From the NCBI GenBank assembly GCA_015061035.1, contig SUXK01000002.1, forward strand, positions 199,628-263,627: a DNA stretch of 64,000 nt, written 5' to 3'. Below are positions 35,942 to 44,078 of this stretch, one piece after another. This stretch comes from Bacteroidales bacterium (GTDB taxonomy: Bacteria > Bacteroidota > Bacteroidia > Bacteroidales > G3-4614). Each line of letters opens with the position of its first letter. Position 1 is the stretch's first letter. Below the pieces are notes generated by a model, which saw only the letters and a list, made by a program, of their open reading frames with translations, was not told where the DNA came from and ran no database searches. Both the position numbers and the translations under genes were made by a program.

Positions 35942-37945
35942 CTACAACAAATCTTTAACATCTGCATCTATCTCTGCAATCTCTCTTAACGAAGGATCCA
36001 TATCTAATGCTGTTTCGATATAATCAATAGCCTCAACAACCATATCCAAGCGATTAGTTATTATTGCCTTTACATATAATACTCGTGCCGAATCGTCAGG
36101 AAGTTCTTGCGCCTTCTCCCATGCCTCATCATTACGTTTCATTGCTAATAATATCAACACCTCATTAAGACCACCTTCTCCTTCAAATTGAGATAATGCT
36201 TCCTGATAGTTTCCGTTCATTAGACGTGTTATTGATTTTACATATTCTGCAGTCTCTGACTGTGGCATTAGTGATGCCAACGAGTCGGCTGTTGAATATT
36301 GCCATTTATCTAAGGTGGCTATAATTTGGTTGGTCAATACCTCTTCTGGTATATTATCTCCTTTTATAAATGGTTTTAGAATATCGATATTTGAACGCCC
36401 CTGACGTATATATAGTGCTGCTAAGTTATTTGCTGCCAACATAAATTTGGGATATACCGATATTGCTTGTGAATATAGTGTCTCTTTCTCTACATCGTCT
36501 TTTGCCATTTGGAACATTCTGTAAAAGTCGTAACGAGATAATTGAGTGTAGTTTTGTTCATACATTTCAACAATCTCTTCATCTTTTAGAACGCGATATA
36601 GAGAATATCCGAAGTCATACTCTACTCTTCTTAGTTTTGTTAGATATGGTACTATTATTGAACGGTAATATGATAACCTTTTAATTTTATTGAATTGAGA
36701 GTTTAAACTTGTGGGATATTTGTTGATTATCTCTTGTACCTCATTTGCCTTTTCAATTAATGAGTCTTGTTTCAGCATCTCAACAACAGGTAACCAGTTT
36801 TCAACCTTTGATTGTGATTCTACTTTCAAGAACTCTTTTGTTGCAGGACTTATATAAGACAATATCTTATTCCTTGCTGAACGCATACGCAAATCTGCCA
36901 ATTCAACGTTTTTTGCATAATTTCCTTCTGGTGAAGATATACCAAATATTGACATAGATTGCAATTTTGCATCTGGGTCTTGCTCCAAGAATTTAATTCT
37001 ATCCTCTAATTTTTTAAGTTCTTGTTGGTTATTTGGATTTGTTTCGTCTATATCTGATTTACCTGGCAGATATGTCAAGTGTACCTCTCCTTTATCACTA
37101 CGTAATGCTAACTCAGGTTTTGGTATATATATTGAATCTGTTAAGTCTTGTGCTGAAATGTTGTAGTCAAAGAAACGCAATGGGTTTACTGTTCCTTTTG
37201 CTATTACCATTGTATCAACTCGTATAATCTTGTGGTAATCTTCTACCGATAAGAATACATCAGAACGATAATCGTCTCGGTTATTCTCTATATATACTGA
37301 ATCATGATATGCTATTATCTCGCCTTGTCGCGACATTTCACTTTTTTGAATATATGGAGATAGGGTATCTCGTGCTATATCAAAACCATACATACGCTCC
37401 TGTGTCAAAAGATATTCTCTTCCGTCAGAGACAACAGGACGTAGAAACATAGTACTATTTCGTGTTACATTATATATTGTAGGTTGTACTACCAAACGAT
37501 GGTCCAACGCCATTATCTCTTTAGGCACTTTAAAACGTGTTCTTAGGTGGAAATAGTTTCCTACAATCTCAATCTCAGATGGTTCAAATACTACGTTACC
37601 AACCAAACTTGCTGTTACGGTAATTTCATCCATCTCTTTTGCAGTTGATTGCAACTCTACATCTATCGTTACACGGCCTTTTACTTTTTCCTTTTTCTCA
37701 GAATATCCCATACATGTAAACGATATTGTTGCATTAGGTGCCAACACTATTGAATATTTACCGTCATCATCGGTTATTCCTAATACTCTTTGACGTCCAA
37801 GGTCTGTAATAGAAACTCCTGCTACTCGCTCGCCATTGTTGCCACGAACTACTCCTGACACACGTATATTTTGTGCATACAATTCTATTGGTGTCATTAC
37901 AATCAATGTCACCAGCAAGAAAAATATTTTTATTATCTTGTTCAT
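35942..37945 (-). CDS. Envelope protein: carboxypeptidase-regulatory domain, OmpA-like segment, TPR-like C-terminus
   Basis: The 667-residue protein has a signal peptide ending at 'IELYAQ' (about 25). Residues 27-112 form a carboxypeptidase-regulatory-like beta domain ('VSGVVRGNNGERVAGVSI', 'GITDDDGKYSIVLAP'), as at the N-terminus of TonB-dependent receptors. The middle holds an OmpA/MotB-like motif ('MSIFGISSPEGNYAKNVELA' then 'LRMRSARNKILSYI'), which often contacts peptidoglycan. The last 200 residues are helical with TPR-like repeats ('PKFMLAANNLAALYIRQG', 'RVLYVKAIITNRLDMVVEAI'). The usual receptor barrel is absent. The gene lies between a DUF3575 gene and the five-barrel gene and presumably links them. 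Known relatives are fimbria-associated DUF3868/OmpA proteins; an exact family is not clear. Confidence 0.75.
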   Translation of the reverse strand: MNKIIKIFFLLVTLIVMTPIELYAQNIRVSGVVRGNNGERVAGVSITDLGRQRVLGITDDDGKYSIVLAPNATISFTCMGYSEKKEKVKGRVTIDVELQSTAKEMDEITVTASLVGNVVFEPSEIEIVGNYFHLRTRFKVPKEIMALDHRLVVQPTIYNVTRNSTMFLRPVVSDGREYLLTQERMYGFDIARDTLSPYIQKSEMSRQGEIIAYHDSVYIENNRDDYRSDVFLSVEDYHKIIRVDTMVIAKGTVNPLRFFDYNISAQDLTDSIYIPKPELALRSDKGEVHLTYLPGKSDIDETNPNNQQELKKLEDRIKFLEQDPDAKLQSMSIFGISSPEGNYAKNVELADLRMRSARNKILSYISPATKEFLKVESQSKVENWLPVVEMLKQDSLIEKANEVQEIINKYPTSLNSQFNKIKRLSYYRSIIVPYLTKLRRVEYDFGYSLYRVLKDEEIVEMYEQNYTQLSRYDFYRMFQMAKDDVEKETLYSQAISVYPKFMLAANNLAALYIRQGRSNIDILKPFIKGDNIPEEVLTNQIIATLDKWQYSTADSLASLMPQSETAEYVKSITRLMNGNYQEALSQFEGEGGLNEVLILLAMKRNDEAWEKAQELPDDSARVLYVKAIITNRLDMVVEAIDYIETALDMDPSLREIAEIDADVKDLL

Positions 37946-37965
37946 CTTCTACCGCTTTATGTATT

Positions 37966-38553
37966 TTAGAAAATTACATATGATAGTGTAACTCCTAATT
38001 TTATAGGCACCAAACACCATCTATTAGCATTATTACTTGAGGGTATGGTTGTGCCTTCATCGTATTTTTTTTCGAAACGATATAATGCTCCTATACCTGC
38101 TGTCAATTCCAAATTCCATCTTTTACTCAACACAAAATCGTATCCGTAGGTAAATCCTCCACCAATACCTTGACCATCGTGATACTCTCCTTTACGCAAC
38201 AATTCGTAATCGATATACATTAGTGTAAATCCCAAGAAGTGCTGTGCCATAGGACGTTGAAACCAATATCTCAATTCTGGTTGAATTCTGAAATGATCAA
38301 ATTTTGCATTTTTATATGGAGTCCATTCATTGAATGAAGCCGTCAAGTCGAGCGACATAGTTGGAGAAACCACAAACTCTGCCGATATGTTTGGAGATAC
38401 TGTTGCCCACTCCAAAAGGTTTGTTTTTACCGCTATCTTTTGGGCATTACCCACAAATGGGATTAATGCTAATATTAATACAAGGATTGTCCCTCTACTA
38501 CTTTTTAGAAGTTCCAACAATGGACGGGCAGTTCCTTTTGAATTTATTTTCAT
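37966..38553 (-). CDS. DUF3575 outer-membrane barrel protein
   Basis: The 195-residue protein has an unusual N-terminal extension before its signal segment ('GTILVLILALIPFVGNAQ'). The DUF3575 pattern follows: 'KIAVKTNLLEWATVSPNISA', 'WTPYKNAKFDHFRIQPELRYW' and 'GIGGGFTYGYDF'. It ends in alternating strands to 'LGVTLSYVIF', an outer-membrane-like terminus. In Bacteroidales, DUF3575 genes head operons of fimbria-like surface structures together with OmpA-like partners. Here no fimbrillin genes follow. The start may lie at a later in-frame methionine; the signal is preceded by 20 residues. It is the first gene of a three-gene operon with a good promoter. Confidence 0.82.
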   Translation of the reverse strand: MKINSKGTARPLLELLKSSRGTILVLILALIPFVGNAQKIAVKTNLLEWATVSPNISAEFVVSPTMSLDLTASFNEWTPYKNAKFDHFRIQPELRYWFQRPMAQHFLGFTLMYIDYELLRKGEYHDGQGIGGGFTYGYDFVLSKRWNLELTAGIGALYRFEKKYDEGTTIPSSNNANRWCLVPIKLGVTLSYVIF

Positions 38554-38616
38554 ATCTTTTTATTATCTTTATTTTTAAGGTTTTGCATTTTTTACCCATA
38601 ATACAAAACACAAGTG

Positions 38617-38648
38617 CAAAGGTACTACATTTTTTTTAATACCGCAAG
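38617..38648 (-). promoter_or_regulatory. Promoter of the DUF3575/five-barrel operon
   Basis: Read leftward, CTTG (38648-38645) is followed after exactly 20 bases by TACCTTTG (38624-38617). Both match the Bacteroidota -33/-7 consensus. The ATG is 64 bases downstream. The rest of the gap 38649-38846 is AT-rich and shows nothing further. Confidence 0.75.
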
Positions 38649-38846
38649 AGTATTTTAAACAAATATTTACTTAAAATTCACTATCTTATGATTTTATAAA
38701 CTATTACAAAGAGAATTGCTTTTTAGTACAAAAAAAATTAAATTCATCAATCATTATTCAACATTAGATTTTCTCAAAATTGTTATCTTTATGGCATACA
38801 ATAAGAGTTTTGTCTATTTTTATTTTTAGCATTGATTATTTATTAT

Positions 38847-38854
38847 TATTTTTG
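38847..38854 (+). promoter_or_regulatory. -7 box for the AAA+ activator gene
   Basis: TATTTTTG matches TAnnTTTG, and the ATG at 38876 follows 21 bases later. This argues against the upstream in-frame ATG at 38780. Confidence 0.55.
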
Positions 38855-38875
38855 CAAATTAATATAGAGATTACT

Positions 38876-40105
38876 ATGGAATTCCAACCAGATATCAATA
38901 TCATCAAACAAAGGTTTAATATTATCGGAAACTCTCCCGCATTAATTAGAGCCATAAATCGAGCAACACAAGTAGCCCGATTTGATATTTCTGTGCTTAT
39001 TACGGGCGAAAGCGGAACTGGTAAAGAGTTTTTTCCTAAGATAATTCACGAATATAGTGCCAGAAAACATAAAAAATATATTGCTGTTAACTGTGGCGCT
39101 ATACCTGAAGGGACAATAGACTCGGAACTTTTTGGTCACGAGAAAGGTGCTTTTACGGGTGCTCTTGCCGACAGAAAAGGTTATTTTGAAGAGGGCGATG
39201 GTGGTACTATTTTCTTGGATGAGGTTGGAGAACTTCCTCTAACTACTCAAGCCCGTCTTCTAAGGGTTCTTGAAAATGGTGAATTTATAAAAGTTGGATC
39301 TTCAGTTGTTCAAAAAACTGACGTCAGGATTGTTGCTGCAACCAACATGAATATGACTAAGGCTATTCAAGAGGGAAAATTTAGAGAAGACCTGTTTTAC
39401 AGATTGAACACAATTCACATTGAACTTCCTCCTCTCAGAGATAGAATTGATGATATTTTATTATTATTTAGAAAGTTCAGTACTGATTTTGCCGAAGAGT
39501 ACAAGATGCCCGCTATCACACTCTCTACTGAAGCCAGAAATTTATTGCTTTCATATAGATGGCCCGGCAATATCAGACAACTAAGAAATATTACCGAACA
39601 AATTTCAATCTTAGAAACTTCAAGAGAGATTTCAGCGGAAGTTTTACAATCATATTTGCCTGTTTATGAAGGGCCAAATCTTCCCGTCTTAAATAAAAAA
39701 GAGGGTAATGCTTTTATTGACGGAGAACGAGAAATGCTATATAAGATTATTTTGGAAATGAGAAAAGAGATTAATGAAATTAAATCTCAAATCGATAATC
39801 CAAAAATAAATATTGTTCATGACCTTTCTCAAAATGGGTTTGATAATAATATTGCAGAAGATGTTTCGCATACTCCATATATAGAACAACATAAAGATTC
39901 TTACGACAATTTTGAAACTATTAATATAGACAATATAGAGGATACTTCAATATCTCTTGAAGAGGCAGAAAAAGAGATTATAAAGAGATCGCTTGAGAAG
40001 AATAATGGTAAACGCAAAAAATGCGCTGAGGAGTTGAAAATATCAGAGAGAACATTATATAGGAAAATTAAAGAGTACAACTTGGATAATGAGAAAGAAA
40101 ATTAA
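38876..40105 (+). CDS. Sigma-54-dependent activator, AAA+ domain with Fis-type DNA-binding domain, no receiver
   Basis: From the ATG at 38876 the protein has 409 residues. The AAA+ domain starts almost at once: Walker A 'GESGTGKEFF', the sigma-54 contact loop 'GAFTGA', and Walker B 'GGTIFLDEVGEL', then 'FREDLFYRLN' and the arginine-finger region 'WPGNIRQLRN'. A linker of about 100 residues leads to a Fis-type helix-turn-helix ('KRKKCAEELKISERTLYRKI'). The N-terminal receiver or sensor domain of NtrC-type regulators is missing, as in PspF. It should therefore be regulated by a partner protein or by its own level. It overlaps lptE by 17 bases, in an envelope-biogenesis operon. Confidence 0.92.
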   Translation: MEFQPDINIIKQRFNIIGNSPALIRAINRATQVARFDISVLITGESGTGKEFFPKIIHEYSARKHKKYIAVNCGAIPEGTIDSELFGHEKGAFTGALADRKGYFEEGDGGTIFLDEVGELPLTTQARLLRVLENGEFIKVGSSVVQKTDVRIVAATNMNMTKAIQEGKFREDLFYRLNTIHIELPPLRDRIDDILLLFRKFSTDFAEEYKMPAITLSTEARNLLLSYRWPGNIRQLRNITEQISILETSREISAEVLQSYLPVYEGPNLPVLNKKEGNAFIDGEREMLYKIILEMRKEINEIKSQIDNPKINIVHDLSQNGFDNNIAEDVSHTPYIEQHKDSYDNFETINIDNIEDTSISLEEAEKEIIKRSLEKNNGKRKKCAEELKISERTLYRKIKEYNLDNEKEN

Positions 40106-40604
40106 ATATATTTCAACTTTTATTATTGCAATTGTAATGCTTTGCGGTTGTACCATTTCATATAAATTTAATGGTGCATCAATTGATTACAATACTACAA
40201 AAACAATCTCTATTGCTAATTTCCCTATTAGAGCGGCATTAGTTTACCCTCCGCTGGCTCAAGCATTTAACTTGGCATTGGAGGATATATATGTAAGACA
40301 GACTCGACTTAACCTCGTAAGAACAAATGGTGACTTACAAGTTGAGGGAGAGATTACAGGATACGATATTACCCCTCAGGCTGTTAAAAGTGATGCATAC
40401 GCATCACAAACAAGATTGACTATCAGAGTAAGAGTTAAATATACCGACACTAAAAATCCTAAATTTAGCATTGATGACACTTTTAGTGCTTACAGAGATT
40501 TTGACAGTTCAAGATTATTAACTGAGGTTCAAGATGAACTTATAAGTGAAATTACCGCTGAACTTGCTGAACTTATTTTTAACGCTACTGTTGCAAACTG
40601 GTAA
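40089..40604 (+). CDS. lptE: LPS-assembly lipoprotein LptE-like
   Basis: The 171-residue protein has a lipoprotein signal ending 'IVMLCGC' (Cys21). 'YKFNGASIDYNTTKTISIA' and 'LVRTNGDLQVEGEITGY' match the Bacteroidota LptE family. LptE is the outer-membrane lipoprotein that plugs the LptD barrel for LPS insertion. It is slightly under the usual length, which is normal in this phylum. Its first 17 bases overlap the end of the AAA+ activator gene, and a TPR-like gene and secG follow, the order common in Bacteroidales. Confidence 0.88.
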   Translation: MRKKIKYISTFIIAIVMLCGCTISYKFNGASIDYNTTKTISIANFPIRAALVYPPLAQAFNLALEDIYVRQTRLNLVRTNGDLQVEGEITGYDITPQAVKSDAYASQTRLTIRVRVKYTDTKNPKFSIDDTFSAYRDFDSSRLLTEVQDELISEITAELAELIFNATVANW

Positions 40605-40609
40605 AAAAT

Positions 40610-41260
40610 ATGAATTCTGCTAAAAATAAAAAAAATAGAAATTCTGACGGATACAAACGCAAGAATCTTCTCTCGGCCATGGATAAGCCAGGAGAAAACA
40701 TTGCTATGCTTTCGAAAGAACTAAAGAAATTAGCAGCATTTATGCGTAATACTGACTCTGATCCCGAAAAAGTTGAAGAGGTGACAACAACAGAATTAGA
40801 AGAGAAGAGAGACGATAATTTTTCTACTATTGACAACTTCTTAGAATCAAATGGTGTTGAAGAGTCTTCATTAGACGATATTCTAAAAAACGAGGGTTAT
40901 AGTTCAGATTATTTCACTTTTACCGAAGAGGAGACTCTTAACGAAGAACCTGACAAACAGATTGACTCAATAAACTCATTCCTTAGTGCAGTTGAGAATG
41001 GAGAGTTTAGTAAACCCGAAAGGATTGATTCGACAGAAGATGAAGTTATTGACAATTTGGAAGAAGATGAGTATAATAAACCTATTGAGGAGGAGTTTTT
41101 AACCGAAAGTTTAGCACACATATATATAAAACAACGCAAATATGAGCGTGCTTTGGAAATTATTAAGGAGATAAGTTTGAAAAATCCAGAAAAAAATATT
41201 TACTTTGCAGACCAAATTAGATTTTTAGAGAAATTGATTATTAATGTAAAAACTGAATAA
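40610..41260 (+). CDS. Hypothetical acidic protein with TPR-like C-terminus
   Basis: The 216-residue protein has a basic N-terminus, a long acidic, probably disordered middle (about residues 55-165), and a final helical pair ('SLAHIYIKQRKYERALEII') that looks like one tetratricopeptide repeat. No signal peptide or membrane segment is visible, so it should be cytoplasmic. It lies five bases after lptE and six before secG, a conserved position in Bacteroidales. Function is unknown; TPR proteins generally mediate protein contacts. Confidence 0.72.
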   Translation: MNSAKNKKNRNSDGYKRKNLLSAMDKPGENIAMLSKELKKLAAFMRNTDSDPEKVEEVTTTELEEKRDDNFSTIDNFLESNGVEESSLDDILKNEGYSSDYFTFTEEETLNEEPDKQIDSINSFLSAVENGEFSKPERIDSTEDEVIDNLEEDEYNKPIEEEFLTESLAHIYIKQRKYERALEIIKEISLKNPEKNIYFADQIRFLEKLIINVKTE

Positions 41261-41266
41261 AGAAAA

Positions 41267-41611
41267 ATGGCAACTTTTATTACTATTCTTATTGTACTTG
41301 CAGCAGTATTAATGATTTTAATTGTATTGGTACAAAATTCAAAAGGTGGAGGTTTGGCTTCAGGATTTGCTTCATCAAACCAAATTATGGGCGTTAGAAA
41401 AACTACCGACTTTTTGGAGAAAGCAACTTGGACATTAGCTGCGACTATTGTTATTTTAAGTATTGCTTCTGCTGCATTTGTTACTACAAGTAGCGAAAAA
41501 TCTTCAGTAGTTCAAAAAAATATCGAGGAGACAGTTATTCCCGAATTAATTAACAACGGAGAGACAGAGACTGTTGCTAATCCTGAAATTCCTACTGATG
41601 CTCAAAATTAA
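41267..41611 (+). CDS. secG: Preprotein translocase subunit SecG
   Basis: The 114-residue protein has two membrane helices (about 5-22 and 55-75) joined by the loop 'VLVQNSKGGGLASGFASSNQ', the characteristic SecG motif. SecG assists SecYE-SecA in moving proteins through the inner membrane. An acidic tail of about 35 residues after the second helix is typical of Bacteroidota. It closes the operon and is followed by a strong terminator. Confidence 0.95.
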   Translation: MATFITILIVLAAVLMILIVLVQNSKGGGLASGFASSNQIMGVRKTTDFLEKATWTLAATIVILSIASAAFVTTSSEKSSVVQKNIEETVIPELINNGETETVANPEIPTDAQN

Positions 41612-41633
41612 TATTTAATAATTTGAGAATTAT

Positions 41634-41665
41634 AAAAATAGGTTTTGCTAGCAAAACCTATTTTT
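41634..41665 (+). terminator. Strong terminator of the lptE-secG operon
   Basis: TAGGTTTTGC and GCAAAACCTA form a perfect 22-base palindrome at 41639-41660, extended by AAAAA and TTTTT on either side and followed by more T's to 41668. It lies 22 bases after the secG stop. Confidence 0.95.
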
Positions 41666-41796
41666 TTTACACCATTATATATTATATAAATGTATTGAAT
41701 AAAAAGATAAACACAAACAATTTGTTTTACTACACATTGTCTGTGTTTTAAATACTGCAAAAGGAGCAGAAATTAGAACCTTTGATATATTAGAAT

Positions 41797-41839
41797 AAAA
41801 AAAGGAGCGGTAGATACTTTCGTACTCAGCAACGCCCCT
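41797..41839 (-). terminator. Terminator of the GH16 gene
   Basis: Read leftward, AGGGGCG (41839-41833) pairs with CGCTCCT (41809-41803), with one wobble, around an inner stem closed by a GAAA loop, followed by seven T's (41803-41797). It lies 88 bases beyond the GH16 stop. The remainder of 41670-41926 contains no gene that I can support. Confidence 0.7.
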
Positions 41840-41926
41840 AAAACTGATATTGCAAATATACAACTTATTTTAATATATAACACAATGGTAGATAAAAGTG
41901 TAAATAATAATCTAAATAAACAGCAT

Positions 41927-43966
41927 TTACAATCTCACTTTATATACCAAAGTCCCAACCTTTACAATATATAAACCTGATTGTTTTTCAATCTCCACTC
42001 TACCTTCAACTATTCTACTATCTATAACAATTCCTGACATATTATATATTGTCACCTCTTCTGCTGTGGGAGTGATAACAACTATTTTGTTTGGGACAGT
42101 AAATACCTCTGCCAATGTTGTATTTGATTCTTCTATTGAACTGAAGTTTGTATATTTTATATCAATATCTGTATCATTAGTTACTCTTATTGTATGTATT
42201 CCACTTACAACTTCTGATGATTTATCTTCTCCATTTACAGTATATTGTACTAACGATTCTCCTGCAACCGGTTGCAAGTTAACTGCTATATTTTTACCAT
42301 AAACAACTTTCCCTCCATTTGCCACTTGATTATCTTCTTCATCAAGCACAGAGACAAATACTCCTCCTTCAACAGTATAGTTTACAATACACTCTTTTTC
42401 TTTATATGAAGCAGATATTGTTGTGGCAGAGGTTGGAGAGTATGCGTATGTTCCCGAGATATTGTGTTGAGATGTAACATCTTCTCCATTTACCATTATT
42501 GTCTCTATCTCGTACCCCTCTACTGGTGTTGCAGATATTAATAGCACTGTATTCTCTGGTACAGTAGTTCCTGATGCTACTATTTTATTTTCAAGAGTTT
42601 TCACCGACAGTTTTCCTCCTGTTTCGTGATTCTTGTAGAATTTCACCCAATCAAGATACATCTCCACAGGAAGGTTCTCTCCTGTTACGGATCCTACCCA
42701 TGAGCCACCCAACTGCATATCAAGTATTAAATAAAACTCTTTTGCGTAAGGATATTGATCAGTTGCTTCTGTATTTGGATACGCCATTGTTACCTTGTCG
42801 TTTACCATAAGTTTTAATGTATCAGAAGATAATACTACTCCGTATGTATTATAATCGGCAACATTTACCGACTCTGTTATATGCGACAATGGTGACTCTT
42901 TACTTACATTATATGTGTAGTTACTATGTAGTGTTTGATATACAAATGAATCATAGTTGAGGTGCTCAAAGATATCTATCTCTCCACAACCCGGCCAGCC
43001 TGCCGATTGATCTTCTGGCATCATCCATAATGCTGGCCACGCCCCTCGTGCCGAAGAGGTCTTTGCTCGTATCTCAATACGACCATTTTTAAAACTTTTC
43101 TTTCCTAATGATTCTATTCCTCCACATAGATATGTACGATTATCTCCTGTTATTGACTCTCCCGGGTTAGTTATTCCTCTAAGAACTATATTCCCATCAC
43201 GAAAATCAAAGCATCCATCATAGGTTGAGATATTCTTTCGCCAATCAGGATTACCGCTCTCGTATGGCTCTATCTTGCTCCATACTGTTTCATCTAATAC
43301 TCCTTTATCAAAATCTTCTACCCAATCCAAGATATATTCTGAGGCGTATTCGTTCTCTATTGTTATGGGATAATTATATGTAACACCTGTTAATCGTAGT
43401 GTTAAATCAACTATTGCTCCTCCGTTCTGCTCCATAGAGTTTCCTGTTGCAGATGTTCTGCCACACGCATCAAGATAGTTCCAATCAACTTTTATTCGCA
43501 TCCTATAATCACCCGAAGGTATTGATTCAGGGATTATGAAAGAGGGTGTTGATGATGGCAAACACGATCCCCCATCTGCTACTGCCTCACCATTACTATT
43601 TACCCATGCACCACTGCTGGTTTGATAACCACTATATGCCACTAACTCATCTTCGGCATTAAAAGTTCCATCATTATCATAATCAATATATACATATCCT
43701 TGCATCCACGCTCCTTCATACTCAATTACCGGTGTTATTGTTGAGCCTGCATTTGCATAAAAAACTTTTGATGTTTTATTGTAGTATATTGCAGAATATC
43801 CCGATGTTGCTATTGTAAGGGGAGTAAATTCGTATATTCCTCCTTGAAACGATACAGATCTTAAATATCGCGATGAATTACTATTTGTTGTTCGGGTACA
43901 ATAATCGGCATTTACATTCAATGCCAATACAAATAGTGCTACGATAAATAGGTAAAATTTTTTCAT
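41927..43966 (-). CDS. Secreted GH16 beta-glucanase with GEVED domain and sorting-type tail
   Basis: The 679-residue protein has a signal peptide ending near 'ALNVNA' (20). Residues about 22-195 form a GEVED domain ('YVYIDYDNDGTFNAEDE', 'SGDYRMRIKVDW'). Residues about 210-445 are the GH16 jelly roll, with the catalytic line 'GEIDIFEHL' (Glu329 nucleophile, Asp331, Glu334 acid/base). It resembles laminarinases (beta-1,3 or mixed-linkage glucanases). Two beta-rich repeats follow, then a tail with 'VTIYNMSGIVIDSRIVEG' and 'GLYIVKVG', like a type IX secretion signal. The gene stands alone. The GH16 family is firm, the glucan linkage not determined. Confidence 0.93.
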   Translation of the reverse strand: MKKFYLFIVALFVLALNVNADYCTRTTNSNSSRYLRSVSFQGGIYEFTPLTIATSGYSAIYYNKTSKVFYANAGSTITPVIEYEGAWMQGYVYIDYDNDGTFNAEDELVAYSGYQTSSGAWVNSNGEAVADGGSCLPSSTPSFIIPESIPSGDYRMRIKVDWNYLDACGRTSATGNSMEQNGGAIVDLTLRLTGVTYNYPITIENEYASEYILDWVEDFDKGVLDETVWSKIEPYESGNPDWRKNISTYDGCFDFRDGNIVLRGITNPGESITGDNRTYLCGGIESLGKKSFKNGRIEIRAKTSSARGAWPALWMMPEDQSAGWPGCGEIDIFEHLNYDSFVYQTLHSNYTYNVSKESPLSHITESVNVADYNTYGVVLSSDTLKLMVNDKVTMAYPNTEATDQYPYAKEFYLILDMQLGGSWVGSVTGENLPVEMYLDWVKFYKNHETGGKLSVKTLENKIVASGTTVPENTVLLISATPVEGYEIETIMVNGEDVTSQHNISGTYAYSPTSATTISASYKEKECIVNYTVEGGVFVSVLDEEDNQVANGGKVVYGKNIAVNLQPVAGESLVQYTVNGEDKSSEVVSGIHTIRVTNDTDIDIKYTNFSSIEESNTTLAEVFTVPNKIVVITPTAEEVTIYNMSGIVIDSRIVEGRVEIEKQSGLYIVKVGTLVYKVRL

Positions 43967-44020
43967 ACTATACTTTGTTTATATATTGACGCATAAAGAT
44001 ATAAAAATTTATTTATAAAA

Positions 44021-44053
44021 ATATAGAGGAGCGTTAAAAACACTCCTCTATAT
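44021..44053 (-). terminator. Terminator of the pyrG-yidC operon
   Basis: ATATAGAGGAG (44021-44031) pairs perfectly with CTCCTCTATAT (44043-44053) around an 11-base loop. It lies 26 bases after the yidC stop. The run beyond is AT-rich, not pure T. Confidence 0.7.
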
Positions 44054-44078
44054 ATTATTTATTAAATATTCTTTTATA

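Noticed and set aside
38780-38875. Upstream ATG adding 32 residues with a hydrophobic stretch to the AAA+ activator
   Set aside because: A -7 box lies inside this segment and relatives begin just before the AAA+ domain; the hydrophobic residues come from AT-rich promoter DNA.
41670-41926. Possible small RNA gene in the gap between secG and the GH16 gene
   Set aside because: The hairpin here has a T run on the minus strand and is best explained as the GH16 terminator; no promoter for a separate RNA was seen.
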